NCBI GenBank assembly: GCA_918797485.1
Contig: CAKKNE010000001.1
Coordinates: forward strand, 2,728,001 to 2,792,000
Length of the DNA: 64,000 nt
Origin: Pelagomonas calceolata
Taxonomy: Eukaryota > Sar > Pelagophyceae > Pelagomonadales > Pelagomonadaceae
Reading direction: 5' to 3'
Below, one piece after another: positions 21,318-32,398 of the stretch; the stretch's first letter is position 1, and the number at the start of each line of letters is the position of its first letter. The notes beneath the pieces were generated by a model, which did no database searches, was not told the origin of the DNA, and saw only the letters and a list, made by a program, of their open reading frames with translations. The translations under genes and the position numbers were made by a program.

Positions 21318-22530
21318 GACGCTAGGAAATGAAACACACTAGAAATGTAATGTGTACGTTACTTCGCGCGCGTCTCGGATTTGTGATATATCGCGCGAGA
21401 AGCCTTTTTTGCAGTGGAAAGCTCTCCGAGTCGAACTTGAACCAAGCAGCGGCACCGTGACCGTGACCCCTCTCTCACCCCCTAGGTCAACTTGAAGTGG
21501 TAGGGCGGCTTCGTTGCGGCGCACGCGGCACTTTGGCGCGATATATATAGACAGTAGGCCCTGCCGATCTGGCGAATGATAGCTCACGACTGCAAATACA
21601 GCCTGAGGCCGGGCCTCCTGAGGTTTTTGTCACCGTGAACCAGGGCCACTTATCCGATCATGATGGGTTATTAACCCCTGGCGCGGCCCGGGGTCATTAA
21701 CCCAGGTAAATACCCGTCAGTGCCGTCAGGAGCTCCAGTTATAGAGGGGCCTGGGCCACGCCGCGCCGTCGGCGGCGCCATGCCTTGGTGCTTGCCTTCA
21801 AGTTGGCGTACCTGCCAGTGCACGGCACGTAATAGTATGCCAAGGGGCTACTTGCGCGCCTCCGCTCGACCCCGTTTAGTGATTAAAGTACCGGGTGGTA
21901 AATAAATGAAAAATAAATAATTAGAAATCGAGGACGGAGGAGGCAGAGCTCCACCTCACGCCGCTTGGCGGCTTTCGCTCCGCGCCTCCAAGGGATAATA
22001 ATAGGTTAATAACGGGCAATTTACAGGCCCTGTCAGCGGGAACCTAGAACCAGGGAAGCGGGGAGGAAGCGGGCAGCTACTAATAGCTTGAGGAACCGCG
22101 GCGGCCGGAAATCAGCGAGTGGCATTTTCACTGTAGTGCCTACCCAATTAATAATTTACGCCTGGGGGATGCCTGACATTCTGCCGGAACATGGGCCCCT
22201 GAAGAAGCGAGGGCCCGGAAGGGCCGCCCATCAGTCTCAGGCCTGCGGCGGCTACAGTGAGTAGGATAGTAAGCACAATACCGTAGATTCCGAGTCGGCG
22301 TAGAATCAACTACTAGGCTTGGTCACGGTGTATGCCCGCTGTGGGCCTCGGATATTCCTCCTTGAGTTATTCAAGTTTGTCTATTTCAAGTTATTATTTA
22401 TTACTACTAGTAATTCGGAGTGACATATCATTTTGGGTGCCCACAATACCCGGGGCCCGCAAAAGCGAAGTAGTATATTGCCCAGGTAAGGTAAAGTGAT
22501 AGTCGCGGTAAGTATCTCCATGAAGGTGAG
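21318..22530. other. Intergenic, repeat R-E copy, no gene
   Basis: No gene is supported. It contains a group of GGTTATTAACC-type palindromic words (21664-21676, about 22004) and GTTTAGTGATTA-like sequence near 21876, related to 28755-29125, plus several copies of the CCGAGTC and GTCACGGT vocabulary. Confidence 0.5.
21655..22045 (+). repeat. Dispersed repeat R-E, copy 1 (partner 28755-29125)
   Basis: Shared pieces include GGGTTATTAACCCC, AGGTAAATACCCG/AGGTAAATAACCCG, CCCGTTTAGTG and AGGTTAATAACGGGCAATTT (compare GGTTAATAACCGGTAATTTA at 28771). The pieces occur in a different order in the two regions, so this may be a shuffled element. Confidence 0.45.
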
Positions 22531-24371
22531 TTAAAAGAAGCTCGTGCCAACCCTGGAAGTTGTGACCATGTGGTTTGCATCGACGACAGTTGATTGCTCC
22601 ATGCGGTCCATTAGGGTGGTTTGTGGTGGTGCTTTTACTTTTCCATTGACTATTAAGAGTGGGTTAGAAGCTTGCATCACGCTATCGTTGACCGACACAC
22701 CGTCGAAATACTGCTTAAGAATAGCCTGAAGTTCTGTGTTTTCCTGCTCGAGACCCTTCCGCTCGCTCTCGATTGCCAGTTTGTCAAGTAGCACCTTGTT
22801 GTATTTCTGGAGAAATTGGTCTAGGTGACTCCATTTTGGTACAGGGCCTCCATCATGCATCCACGTCGATGTCTGTAAAGCCAGTGCGTTGTGATGCACT
22901 TCAGCCTTACCGCCACTCTCAAAATATGCATGGTCTAGCAGACCAGAGGTATCAGTAGCACGTTTTGCACTCGATATGGCAGCTGTTGGGTTGCTTGGAT
23001 CTATGGTGTTTTGGAAAGGGACGATTTTTTCTTGCTCTGTCTCCATCCTACGGGCCATTTCTGCCAGTACAATAATTCTCTCTGCAAGAACGACTCGTTT
23101 AGATATCTTCTGCTTGCATGTATGTGCATCTTGGGTCAATTCAGCAAGCCGGCAAATCTGGACTCGACGGAACATGTTCATTCGCACCTTGAGCTGTTGA
23201 AAATAGTACAAAACTTTATTTTTTTCGAGCAAGAGAACCTCATTCCGTTGTGCACTCTCTCTTGTGTTCTGCGTGAGCTTGGTGCGCCAGTGATGTAGAT
23301 TTGCCTGTAGACGTTCAATCTTCCTTATCTTGATTTCAATCTCTTTTGATAGCTCCTGGTCCTTCTTTGTATAGTACTTGAAGTCATGAGTTCGTTGATC
23401 TGTGGTTTGGAGATAATTAAGATGAGCAGTTTCAAAATGTTGTTCAAGATCCTCGATCTCTGAATCAAGGCCAATACGGAGCATGTTTATCTCCTCCAGG
23501 TTCCTATTTCGTATCTCCTCGCCCAATTGGTCGTGCTCTTGCTTTGTATCTGCACCGTGCTCTTGTTCCTCTCTATCAATAGCAGCAATGACGTCATGTA
23601 ATTCTCTTTCATTTGCCACATGTTGCTTCACAATGGCCCCCTTTTCTGCTTGGAACTCCACTTCTAAGGTACAAAGCTCGTGTTCGAATTCCTGTTCCGA
23701 CTTCAGTAGTCGAGTATCCTGCAAGTCAATAAGATGGTCTACGTTCTGGAGATGAGATCGCAGCGACATGTGAAACTGCCCTTCAGCTTCTTCCAGGTCC
23801 CGGTCCAGCATCTGAATGATTGCGTCCTTTCGATCAACGTCACGTTCGTGGTTTTGCGAGAGAATTTCAATGCCTTTGCGAAGCGACTCCACCTTCGCCA
23901 GACGCATGATCTTGCGCCACTGATTCTGGATTTTAAGCTGATTTATTTGTGCGTTCGCTCTCTCTTGCTCCATTCGCCGATTCAACTCATTTCGAGCTAC
24001 CTGATATTTTTGGTTCTGCGCGTCATACTCACGCTGCCGCATGAACTTTTCCTCAAGGTCAAGTCCCGGGGTCCGGCCCTTGAGAGACTTCCCCAACAGT
24101 GCTCCTCCAAGCATTCGCGGCAGCAATAATAGAACCGAGCCGTCGGACAGCAGCTCCTCTAGATTGAGTCGCCTTGGACCTCCCAACATCTTTCGAGATG
24201 ATTTGAGTATGTAGTCGAATGTGTTGATCCGTGAAGCCACCATGTCAAGTAAATTGCCCAACGTAGCATTTGGCCCCGTCCGCACAACAAGGTCCTAAGC
24301 GACATTACTCTGAGAGGACTATCGAAATTAGGTTATCTAACCTGCTCACCAAGCTGAACAATCAGCTGCAT
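22531..24371 (-). CDS. DRC2: Dynein regulatory complex subunit 2 (DRC2/CCDC65) with N-terminal ubiquitin-like domain
   Basis: Exon 1 (24371-24342, MQLIVQLGEQ) joins across a 47-nt GT-AG intron to exon 2 (24294-22531), giving 597 residues. Residues from about 90 on are a long coiled coil matching CCDC65/DRC2: QLKIQNQWRKIMRLAKVESL, a KGIEILSQNHERDVDRKDAI block, then EAEGQFHMSLRSHLQNVDHL; the C-terminal YNKVLLDKLAIESERKGLEQ and ILKQYFDGVSVNDSVM with NPLLIVN are diagnostic. DRC2 pairs with DRC1 and DRC4 in the base plate of the nexin link and is required for its assembly. Residues 1-74 form a ubiquitin-like domain: MQLIVQL, DLVVRTGPNATLGNLL, YILKSSRKMLGG and a last strand DGSVLLLLPRMLGG ending in Leu-Gly-Gly at 72-74, almost exactly the length of ubiquitin (76). 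Animal DRC2 (about 484 residues) has no such domain. Whether the diglycine is cleaved is inference. Confidence 0.93.
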
Positions 24372-25175
24372 TCTTTTGCCTCCGCAAACACCGCACGCGT
24401 TGTGCCGCGCAGACGTGTAAGATACACGCGTAAGTAAGGGCATACTGCGGTAAGTAGTGAGCCTGAGAGGTTACCAGAAACCAGTACAATGACAGCAGAG
24501 TAATTAATTGGGGGATCTTTGTTCTTTGCTCAGTTGTAGCCCATACATAAGGCGTGGCCTGGCTTGACTTGAAGGCCGGCCACTTTGGAAGAGCTAGAAG
24601 GTCACGGTCACGGCCCGGGTTAGCCTCAGGCTCCGAGTCAGGCTGAGGAGCCAGCTTGAGCCCGGGCCAGAACTTGAACAGTTACCGTGACCCGAATGGT
24701 ACTGTGCTACTGGCCTCTAGGCTCCCCTCGAGATTGTGACCGGCCACTGAACCTTCCGAGTCAGCGATATTAGCTTTGGTATGTGCGTGCTTGAATCTAA
24801 TGAGCTGGGTGCAGCAACTTGAAGTGCACAATGCAGCTGTTGTAGCTAGGTCTCTCGGGTGTCAATGTGACACGGAGATACCAACAGGAAGGACTCTCAC
24901 TGAAACGTGAGAGTGTCACGGTGGGAACCCCCTCAACTCTGATAAGACAGAATTAGGGGACACCCCCCGTCTCCCTCCCGGCCCTCCCTTTTTGGTGGCG
25001 GGGCTCTTAGGCCTCCCTTTTTGGTTTCGCCCTTTGGGCGACAACAGAGCAAAAGAATAAAATCCCAACTACTAGTCTGTTGCTATTCCACTATTCCACT
25101 ATTCCACATGCTACTAGACCCTACCAGCTGTAGGACTAGGTAGCATGCTACTACTCGCCACCATCCTTTCCTGCC
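24372..25175. other. Intergenic between two divergent genes, word-rich
   Basis: It separates DRC2 (minus) and exportin-2 (plus), so it holds two promoters. No gene is seen. Positions 24590-24780 are a dense example of the short-word vocabulary (GGTCACGGTCACGGC, CCTCAGGCTCCGAGTCAGGC, ACAGTTACCGTGACC). ATTCCACT is repeated in tandem near 25085-25108. Confidence 0.5.
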
Positions 25176-28100
25176 ATGCATGTTGATGAAGTATGTAGAG
25201 CACTCTGTGCGACGGTTTCGCCAGACTTGACGCAGCGTTGCGACGCCGAGACGTACTTGAATAATTGCAGACAGACAGTTGGATTTCCGCTTTTACTACT
25301 TCAGCTGGTGCTAGCCGCGTCGGTCTGGGACACCTTGAAACACAAAATCTAGCGGTAGGTGCAGGAGCATTGCAGCGTGAGCGCGAATGAGCAGTCGGCT
25401 GTGATTAGATCATCGGCATAGTCCAGCGTGCGCCCCTGGCTTGTATCTAATTCTTGTCGTAAGAGAGCCTCTGCATGTAGGCAGCAATTTACTTCAAAAA
25501 TTTGATTGAAAAAAGTTGGGAGGCGGATCCAAAGGGAGCAAACGAGATTTTGATGGCTGACGGTGACCGAAATGCGATCAAAGCGCACATAGTAAAACTA
25601 TTGTGTGAATGTGGTTCCTTTGAAGATATACGCCAGCAACTATCTCAAGCCCTGTCTCTGATGGCCGCATCCGATTTCCCAGGAAAATGGGAAAGTTTAT
25701 TGCCAGAAATTGTCAAAAACTTGGAGGGAGGTGATAGAGAGACAACCTCTGGGATGCTCTTAGCAGCGAACTCCATTCTCAAGCGATTTCGGTTTACGTA
25801 TAAATCTGATGCGCTATACAGTGAGCTTAAGTATGTCCTAGGAATTCTGGCGGCTCCACTGACAGCTCTCCTCATGCGACTTGGGCAGGCGTTAGATGTA
25901 GCGGATGACGATCAGAAGTGCTGCAAGGAGGTCTTAGAATCACTCAGGCTTGCTTGCCGCATCTTCTACAGTCTGAACTGGCAGGATTTGCCAGAGTTCT
26001 TTGAAGATCACATGGCAGAATGGATGGGCCAGTTTGAGAAATATCTTGGCTACAAAAGCAAAGCGCCACAGAATGAAGGCGATGATGAGTGCATAGTGCG
26101 CCTTCAATCTGCAATTATGGACAATATATCACTTTATGCCCAGAAGTATGAAGAGGAGTTTACCCCTTTTCTCCCACGCTTTGTTTCTGCGACCTGGCAA
26201 CGCCTTATCAAGTTGGGTTTGTTACCTAAGCATGACCGCCTTGCAGCAGCATCTATTCGTTTTCTTGCAGAAGTCGCTAGTAAGCAGATGCATACGACCA
26301 TGTTCATGGAAGGAAACGCACTAAGCCAGGTAATTGAAGCTATTGTACTCCCCAACATGAGTATTCAGGACTCAGATATTGAACTTTTTGAGGATAGCCC
26401 CCTTGAATATATCTCTCGAGACTTCGAAAGTGCAGACGCCGAAACGCGGCGGCGAGGTGCTTGCGATTTAATTGCTGCCTTATGTAAGCATCACAATGCT
26501 ACAACCACGCGTGTCTGTGTTGATTACATTGCTGCTATGCTCCAGAAGTATGCCGAATCACCATCTGAACATTGGCGTAGCAAGGACACCGCACTTCATC
26601 TCGTTATTTCTCTAACAGGTCGTGCCGAGTCCCCAGCGCGCGGTTCGGACAAATTCCCAGACCAAATAAACTTCATGGAAATGTATTCGTTGCACATTGT
26701 GGGGGAAATTGCAGCTCAAGCTAGCTCCCACCCAATCATTCTTGCTGACGCAATCAAATTTGTTTGTACTTTTCGAAATCATATTCCACCCGAAGAACTT
26801 GTTAAGCTTCTTCCGCTGCTTGGTTGGCGTCTTTGTAATACTGAAGTTGTCATTCGAAGCTATGCTGCTGCCTGCATTGAAAGGATTTTAGCAGCCCCTG
26901 GCAAAATTGCCAAGGATCAAATCGAGCCAATGCTCACACAACTTTTCGAGGCCCTCTTGGTAGTCCCTGAAGTTGCGCTTACTGGAAGTCCTTCGTATTC
27001 AGATAGCATGCCATGGGAGAATGAATATGCCATGAAAGCAGTAATGCGCCTCCTAGTAGCCAGCCAAGAAAGTGTGATTCCCATAGTCAAGAGTATCACA
27101 GAAAAACTCTGCAATTCCCTCACGCGAGCATGCGTTAACCCTGGCAATCCAAGATTTATTCACTATCTCTTTGAATCTCTTGCTATTCTAGTGCGGGTTG
27201 CCTGCAAGGCCGACAGCAGTGGTACCTTGACGAATCAATTTGAGCAGACGTTTTTCCCTCAATTCCAAGTAATTCTCCAGATGGACATTGTCGAGTTTGC
27301 TCCTTACGTTTTTCAGATTCTTGCCCTCATTCTCCGGTATAAGCATGCACTTTCAGATGCCTATGCTTCCCTGCTACCTGCACTTCTGCATCCGGCTCTA
27401 TGGGAGCGCTGTGGCAATGTGCCAGCACTATCTGCTCTTCTAGAGGCCTATCTTGCGGTTGGTGCTGATCAACTTGTTGCGAGTAATCAGCTCGAGCCTA
27501 TACTTGGCGTCTTTCAAAAGCTTCTTGCCTCGAAGTTATCTGAGGCTCACGCGTTTGATCTCTTGAAATCAATCATTCTGCATGTTGATTCAATCGTCGT
27601 TGATCGTTATATCATGACCATTCTGCAGTTGCTTCTGACCCGTCTTCAGCAAGATAGAGATCGCTGTGATTTATGTCACAAAACATTGTCTTTTCTTGGC
27701 CTTCTTGCTGGTAAGCACGGCGGGAAAAGCCTCGCAAATAGTATAGAAAATCAGCAAACCGGCCTTCTCGCTAATCTTATCTTACATGTCTTCGCACCTA
27801 AAATTGCACAGTCAGATATTGCAAATCCGTTCGATGCCAAAGCTATTGTTATTGGAGCCACACGAATTCTTTGTGAGGCACCTGACGTTCTTGTTAATCA
27901 GGGCGACCCCGCTTCCTGGAGAGCCCTAGGTGCCATACTCGTAAAGCTTCTCCGTCAGATTCGTGGGCAGTCCTACACCCCGAATGAAAGCTTTGAGTGT
28001 GCAAAAGAGATTCCAGATGGTCCCATGGCCAGCTACGATGCTACTTTTTCCAAGCTGCACTTTGGCTCAAAGAAGGTCGAGGATGCCTTTTCAGACATCC

Positions 28101-28195
28101 ATGACGTTAAAGAGTTTGCTTCATTCCATCTTCATCAACTTGCCACCCAAAGGCCCCATTTCCAACCACTTGTTTCCACAATTCAGGAACAATAA
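25176..28195 (+). CDS. CSE1L: Exportin-2 (CAS/CSE1), importin-alpha re-exporter
   Basis: A HEAT-repeat karyopherin that returns importin-alpha to the cytosol with Ran-GTP. The long exon (from about 25485) matches the family along its whole length: AIYFKNLIEKSW, FPGKWESLLPEIV, KRFRFTYKSDALYSELKYVL, CRIFYSLNWQDLPEFFEDHM, YAQKYEEEFTPFLPRFVSAT, ETRRRGACDLIAALCKHHN, WRSKDTALHLVISLTGRAES, NEYAMKAVMRLL, QFQVILQMDIVEFAPYVFQI, PALLHPALWERCGNVPALSA and LGVFQKLLASKLSEAHAFDL. The N-terminal coding part starts at 25176 (MHVDEVCRALCATVSPDLTQ, then FPLLLLQL) and needs one or two introns before 25485; the second junction, near VIRSS/AAIYF, fits either a GC donor or a slightly shorter exon. The total is about 960 residues, the normal CSE1 size. 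Apart from the 5' end it is intron-free. Confidence 0.95.
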
Positions 28196-28479
28196 AGTAG
28201 TATAGGTCGGTATCTCAAGTGTGCGGAAGCGCAGGCAGGGGTTTACATTGCCCAGCGGCAGCATGCATAAGTATAATATTAGTGTGGTGACCCGCCTAAA
28301 TACTACCCCGTCCCGGCCTAGAACTTTGGCGCAACTTCCGAGTGAGTTAGAGGCGCACCTTGAACAGAGCAGGAAGTCCTTGGCACCAGCGGGTGACTCG
28401 GATGATTGAGGGAAGAGGCCAGACCCTGAGTGATCTTAATCACCACGAAGCCACTGGCACCAGGAAAGAAGTCATCCGA

Positions 28480-28575
28480 CAGCCGCTCTCGCCCCGATTC
28501 GGTTGCTGTGGGCTTAGCAGCGTCGGATATCGTAGAACATCTGCAGCCATCCGTGCCAGAGGTTTGCACGCGCCC
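28480..28575 (+). repeat. Dispersed repeat R3, copy 2
   Basis: GATTCGGTTGCTGTGGGCTT, then CAGCGTCGGATATCGTAGAA and GGTTTGCACGCG parallel 17599-17690. Its right flank (GGAGATAACCCTGTCGCCGA) resembles 18714-18755 (GGAGACATGCC through ACCCATCGCCGA), suggesting that a longer element was broken up. Confidence 0.55.
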
Positions 28576-28754
28576 ACAGCCCCAAAATTTATGGAGATAA
28601 CCCTGTCGCCGAAAAACGGGAGACCATCGAATCTGGTACACGAAGTTGACCAGAGCTCCACTCGGTCGTGACCGGGGCAGCGGCGATGCGGGCTTAACGC
28701 GCGATGCGCCGCTTGGTGCATACTACCTGAGTCTAACTAGTCTACTACTTGTAG

Positions 28755-29125
28755 TCTAGGTTGGCATTAACTGGTTAATAACCGGTAATTTACCCATTAT
28801 CACTCCTCGGAGGGGATCTGGGGTAAATAATCCGGTAAATAACCCGACGGGTTTTCGACTAAACCCGTTTAGTGCGATTAGCGAAAGACCCCTCCGGGCG
28901 AGCGGATGGGCGCAAGCAGCCCGTTGAGCTTTTGGATACGTACAGGTGCGCCAAGGCAAGTACCGAGTCATGTGGCCCGGCGCGGCCCAGGCCCGCGCCA
29001 GTGGCCCGTGAGGCCCCCTCCCCTACCCCTCTATAAGATCTTGAGGTAAATAACCCGCACTAAGCCGCAATTACCCGGGTTATTAACCCCGGGCGGCGCC
29101 AGGGGGAATAACCCCTCAGGTAAAT
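28755..29125 (+). repeat. Dispersed repeat R-E, copy 2, rich in GGTTATTAACC words
   Basis: Contains GGTTAATAACCGGTAATTTA, GGTAAATAACCCG twice (about 28830 and 29043), CCCGTTTAGTGCG and GGGTTATTAACCCC. Related to 21655-22045. Confidence 0.5.
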
Positions 29126-29205
29126 GCCAACCTAGCTTGCAGTAGTATAAGTCTAGTCTCCAACTTAGTCTCCACTATCCTATGGCGTCCCGATTGCAAA
29201 TTGAT

Positions 29206-30986
29206 TTATGCTACGAGAAAAGTCTCCTGGAGTCCGGTTTGAACAGAGTCTCTGGATAACGAAGCTGTGATCGCATCAAGATGTGGTAAAAAAATGGATG
29301 CCGAAGGAAATTTTTTCAGAAGCATATTAGTGCGAATAAATACACCAACTGCAGCGGACGTTGACACATAGCAACCATGGAAAATGATTGTGCAAGCACC
29401 TGCTTTGTTTAGCCCATAGCGAAAGACAGGGATAGCACCATGATCTGGAAAATTAAATCCTTGGTCAATAGAGGTAGTTGTTGGCCCCTTGATGTCCATT
29501 TCGATAAGTCCATTTTCAGTTGGGATGTAAAAGAATGTAAGTTCATCTATGCCATGTACTGAGGCAGAACGAAATAAATGATGCAGGTGCGCTACGGTGT
29601 AGTCGCAGAGAATGGCAAATTTAATTATTGCGCCACAAGGTACTGATTTGATGAGAACCTCTGCACTATCATGTCGAATGCGTCTATCATGGTCCAAGGC
29701 CGCTCGGGTGGTAAGGTCGGTATGCATCATTCGTAGAGCATGCTCAGCGCATTTGTGCGTGGCATCGCCTGGCGTATAAGAGTAGTCGTTGAGCTTCAAT
29801 CCCTCCGGAAGCTCGAAACAAAATGGACAGCCATGCTGACCACTGAGGCAAATTTGACAAGGGGATTCAACCTTAACTTGATGTTGAAATCGGATTGATG
29901 ATTGGGATTTATTCAAAACTCGCAGTTGTTCCTGTGAGTTTAGAACATACCCAATATATGCTGGGCAAGTCATCATAGAATCATTAAAGACACTTTTTTG
30001 TGCCACAAAACTACCCCAAATCGCCGGATGAACAATTTCAGAACGATCATACTTATGTGCAAAAGCAGGGTGGCACTGACGAACTCGGCCTCGATAAAAT
30101 GGCGGGGAATGGAATGCACGCCATGCTTTCTGATGATAGACTTGATTTCGTAGTTTTAGATTCACTATCACAAAGTGCAACTCAGTGGCATTTAAAGGAC
30201 TTCGTGTGCATATTGGAGCCCAAATGAGGTCACAGAATACAGGGTGTTTTACATTAAGGCGCATATCTGGTTGAAGTGACTGACGCACAAATCTTCGCCC
30301 AGAAAACGAGGGATGTGGTAAGCTCTGTCTCTCAAGGAATGCGGACAGGGGGCTTTCCGAGTACTTGCCGGCTGGGGGACTTTCTGAGTTCTTTCCTTGG
30401 AGTATGCCTGGACTGTGTTTTGTTCCGCATTCCACCGTCATATCTGTCATTTGTCTCGTGCGCAATACTCTGCGACGTATCCGTCGTGAGTCTGCCTTAC
30501 CACCAGTGCAACGACTTTCCTTCGCCTGAGATGCTGAGTTAGATGTGTATCTGACCTGGCGTAGATTCCCGTCACAGTCACGGTAGCAACACGCTTTCAT
30601 ACGCTTCCTTTGGCGTCGTCTGATGATATGATTGATTTCACGGCGAGCCTCAAGCTCCAGTTTTAGTTTTGCTCGACGCTGCAGCACTGCACGTTCTTCG
30701 GCCAGCGCTCTAAGCTCAGCTTTGCTCCTGAATCGAATCCTTATACGATCTCGTAATTTATTGAGAGCGTCCTCGTCACCAAGATGAGTTACAAACAATC
30801 TTCTGAATTCATCAAATTCTATCCACCTACATCAGCCTTGTTGTGCTTACGGACTGACTTGGCCACTAACGCATTGTCATTTCCGTCGAATTCCTGGAGT
30901 AGCTCTGATGTGAAGGTGCGCACCTGGTCGCTGCCTAGATTTTTGTTTTTGCCTTGTAATAAAGGGTAAGATGACACGGATGCCAT
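29206..30986 (-). CDS. Unknown protein: degenerate EF-hand-like start, basic helix, Cys-rich C-terminal domain
   Basis: I do not recognise this protein. On the minus strand it starts at 30986 (MASVSSYPLLQG); a short intron beginning GTAAGC and ending GGATAG (about 30855-30820) joins it to a 530-codon exon, for about 580 residues. Near residue 35-55, EFDGNDNALVAKSVQFDEF looks like a degenerate EF-hand loop. A strongly basic coiled-coil stretch follows (RRAKLKLELEARREINHIIR, then RRRQRKRMKACC). The C-terminal 220 residues hold clustered cysteines (CQICLSGQHGCPFCFE) and a compact region with FRYGLNKAGACTIIFHGCYV. It is probably a structural or regulatory protein; given its neighbours a ciliary role is possible but unproven. 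Composition is normal for the window and the long frame is intact. Confidence 0.65.
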
Positions 30987-31169
30987 ACTCTGAAAGCCCA
31001 ACCGGAGTGAAAGCAGGCTTCGCGCCTAACAAGCAATTGATTCCCCTGCAGTTTTGTTCATTCACCTTGCTATCTATTGAGTAGCTATGAGCTTTGAATG
31101 GCGTGTTGCCAAAGCCAAGATGGCGATGCAGCGATGTGTTGCACCTATACTCTCAAATTAATCATTTCA

Positions 31170-32398
31170 TTACATGTGGACTGTGAGTGTGCGCGTGGGG
31201 CCATCCATCATCAGAAGTCGGAAAGGTGAACGTTCGCTCCGGATGCTCAATGTACCTGCGCAACTCAAATTATACTCGTCTTGTAGGATTGAAGCCATGC
31301 GTCAACCTATAAGTTCGTTGGCTGATACAGCAGATTCCAGCTTAAAATGCTGCGGGGCTGCAACAAATAGCGCATCTCCAAGTGCGTCAACAACATCTGA
31401 CGCAAAAGCATAAGCCCGCATGTTCAGTTTGGCCTGGACTTTGGATGGCAAAACTAAAAGGTGTCTGAGAACGCGGGATACGCACAGTCACAACAATAAG
31501 CTGTCGTTTTTGTGAAGATGATTCCGATATCTGTCCAAAACGCGGACTTGATAGGTTGATCCATGCATTAAGCTTGGACCAGAGGCTTGACCATCGTCCA
31601 TGTAGTGTCGCTTCTGGACCACTTGCAGGTGATTTTTTATGGGCATGCTTCTTGCGCGACGTGTCGATTTCCAGATCAAATGTATAAGCAAAATCATGTG
31701 CAATAATGAATGGTTCGTAGAACCTATCAAGGTTGTCAATGTCACGTAAGACTAAGAACTTCGCCGGCATGAGAACTCCAGGGTTATATGTGCTTCTGGG
31801 AGAAGCGCGCGCCATGCCTTCCTCAATGTATGTGCTCCGCCAGGTGGAAGCAGTGCTCCATTTACTGATGCGAGTGCAAGACCAACAACAACATCATCAT
31901 CATCAAATGCTGGGGAACCGGGTTCGATCGTGCCAATCACAACCTAAAATCGCTTTCCCTCATGCGAGTAGCAAAGAAATAATGCGCTAAAAAGGACACT
32001 ACCATTGGCTCCATCAACCCACGTGATACCAATGTCAGCTGTTTTGAAAACAACAACGAACGTATGTTGGATATCACCTCCTGCTAAATAACGTTCAAGC
32101 TCGCGCTTGCTTACCTGTTTGCCACGTAATCTGAGAATCATGGGCGAGCCCTCTAACCTTCCCGGATGCATCAACGTCTATTTCCTGAAAGCTGTCAAAG
32201 ATCTCATCGATTGAGACCTATGACCGTGGTCCTCGACGATAGCTAAAAATAGACCACCTGGTGCTGTGGCCCCTCAGCGGACATAACACGAATCTCGACA
32301 AAAGATATGTTGAGTCTGTGCATATATGTATCTAAATTGCACGTGGGCTTCTGATTGCGTACATGCAAAAGCTCATAAACGTAGAGGTCACTCTGCAT
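31170..32398 (-). CDS. PDZ-domain protein of unknown function, multi-exon
   Basis: Minus strand, starting at 32398 (MQSDLYVYELLHVRNQ). Exons joined by short GT-AG introns give SFVEIRVMSAEGPQHQ, VSIDEIFDSFQEIDVDASGK, then a PDZ-like fold: GDIQHTFVVVFKTADIGITW, VIGTIEPGSPAFDDDDVVVG and LASVNGALLPPGG, with the GI(T/S)-type carboxylate loop as DIGITW and the helix HTLRKAW. After the PDZ come MPAKFLVLRDIDNLDRFYEP, a basic linker (KKHAHKKSP), LIVVTVLLPSKVQAKLN and MRAYAFASDVVDALGDALF, ending LLMMDGPTRTLTVHM with the stop at 31170-31172. PDZ domains bind C-terminal peptides of partner proteins. No family name is known to me. Its first exon overlaps, on the other strand, the proposed first exon of the DRC10-like gene. 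Confidence 0.6.

Larger units (their letters stand above)
28196..29205. other. Intergenic, repeats R3 and R-E, no gene
   Basis: The exportin-2 and downstream minus-strand gene ends converge here. It holds R3 copy 2 (28480-28575) and R-E copy 2 (28755-29125). Open frames at 28221-28721 on both strands overlap the repeat and are not supported as genes. Confidence 0.5.
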
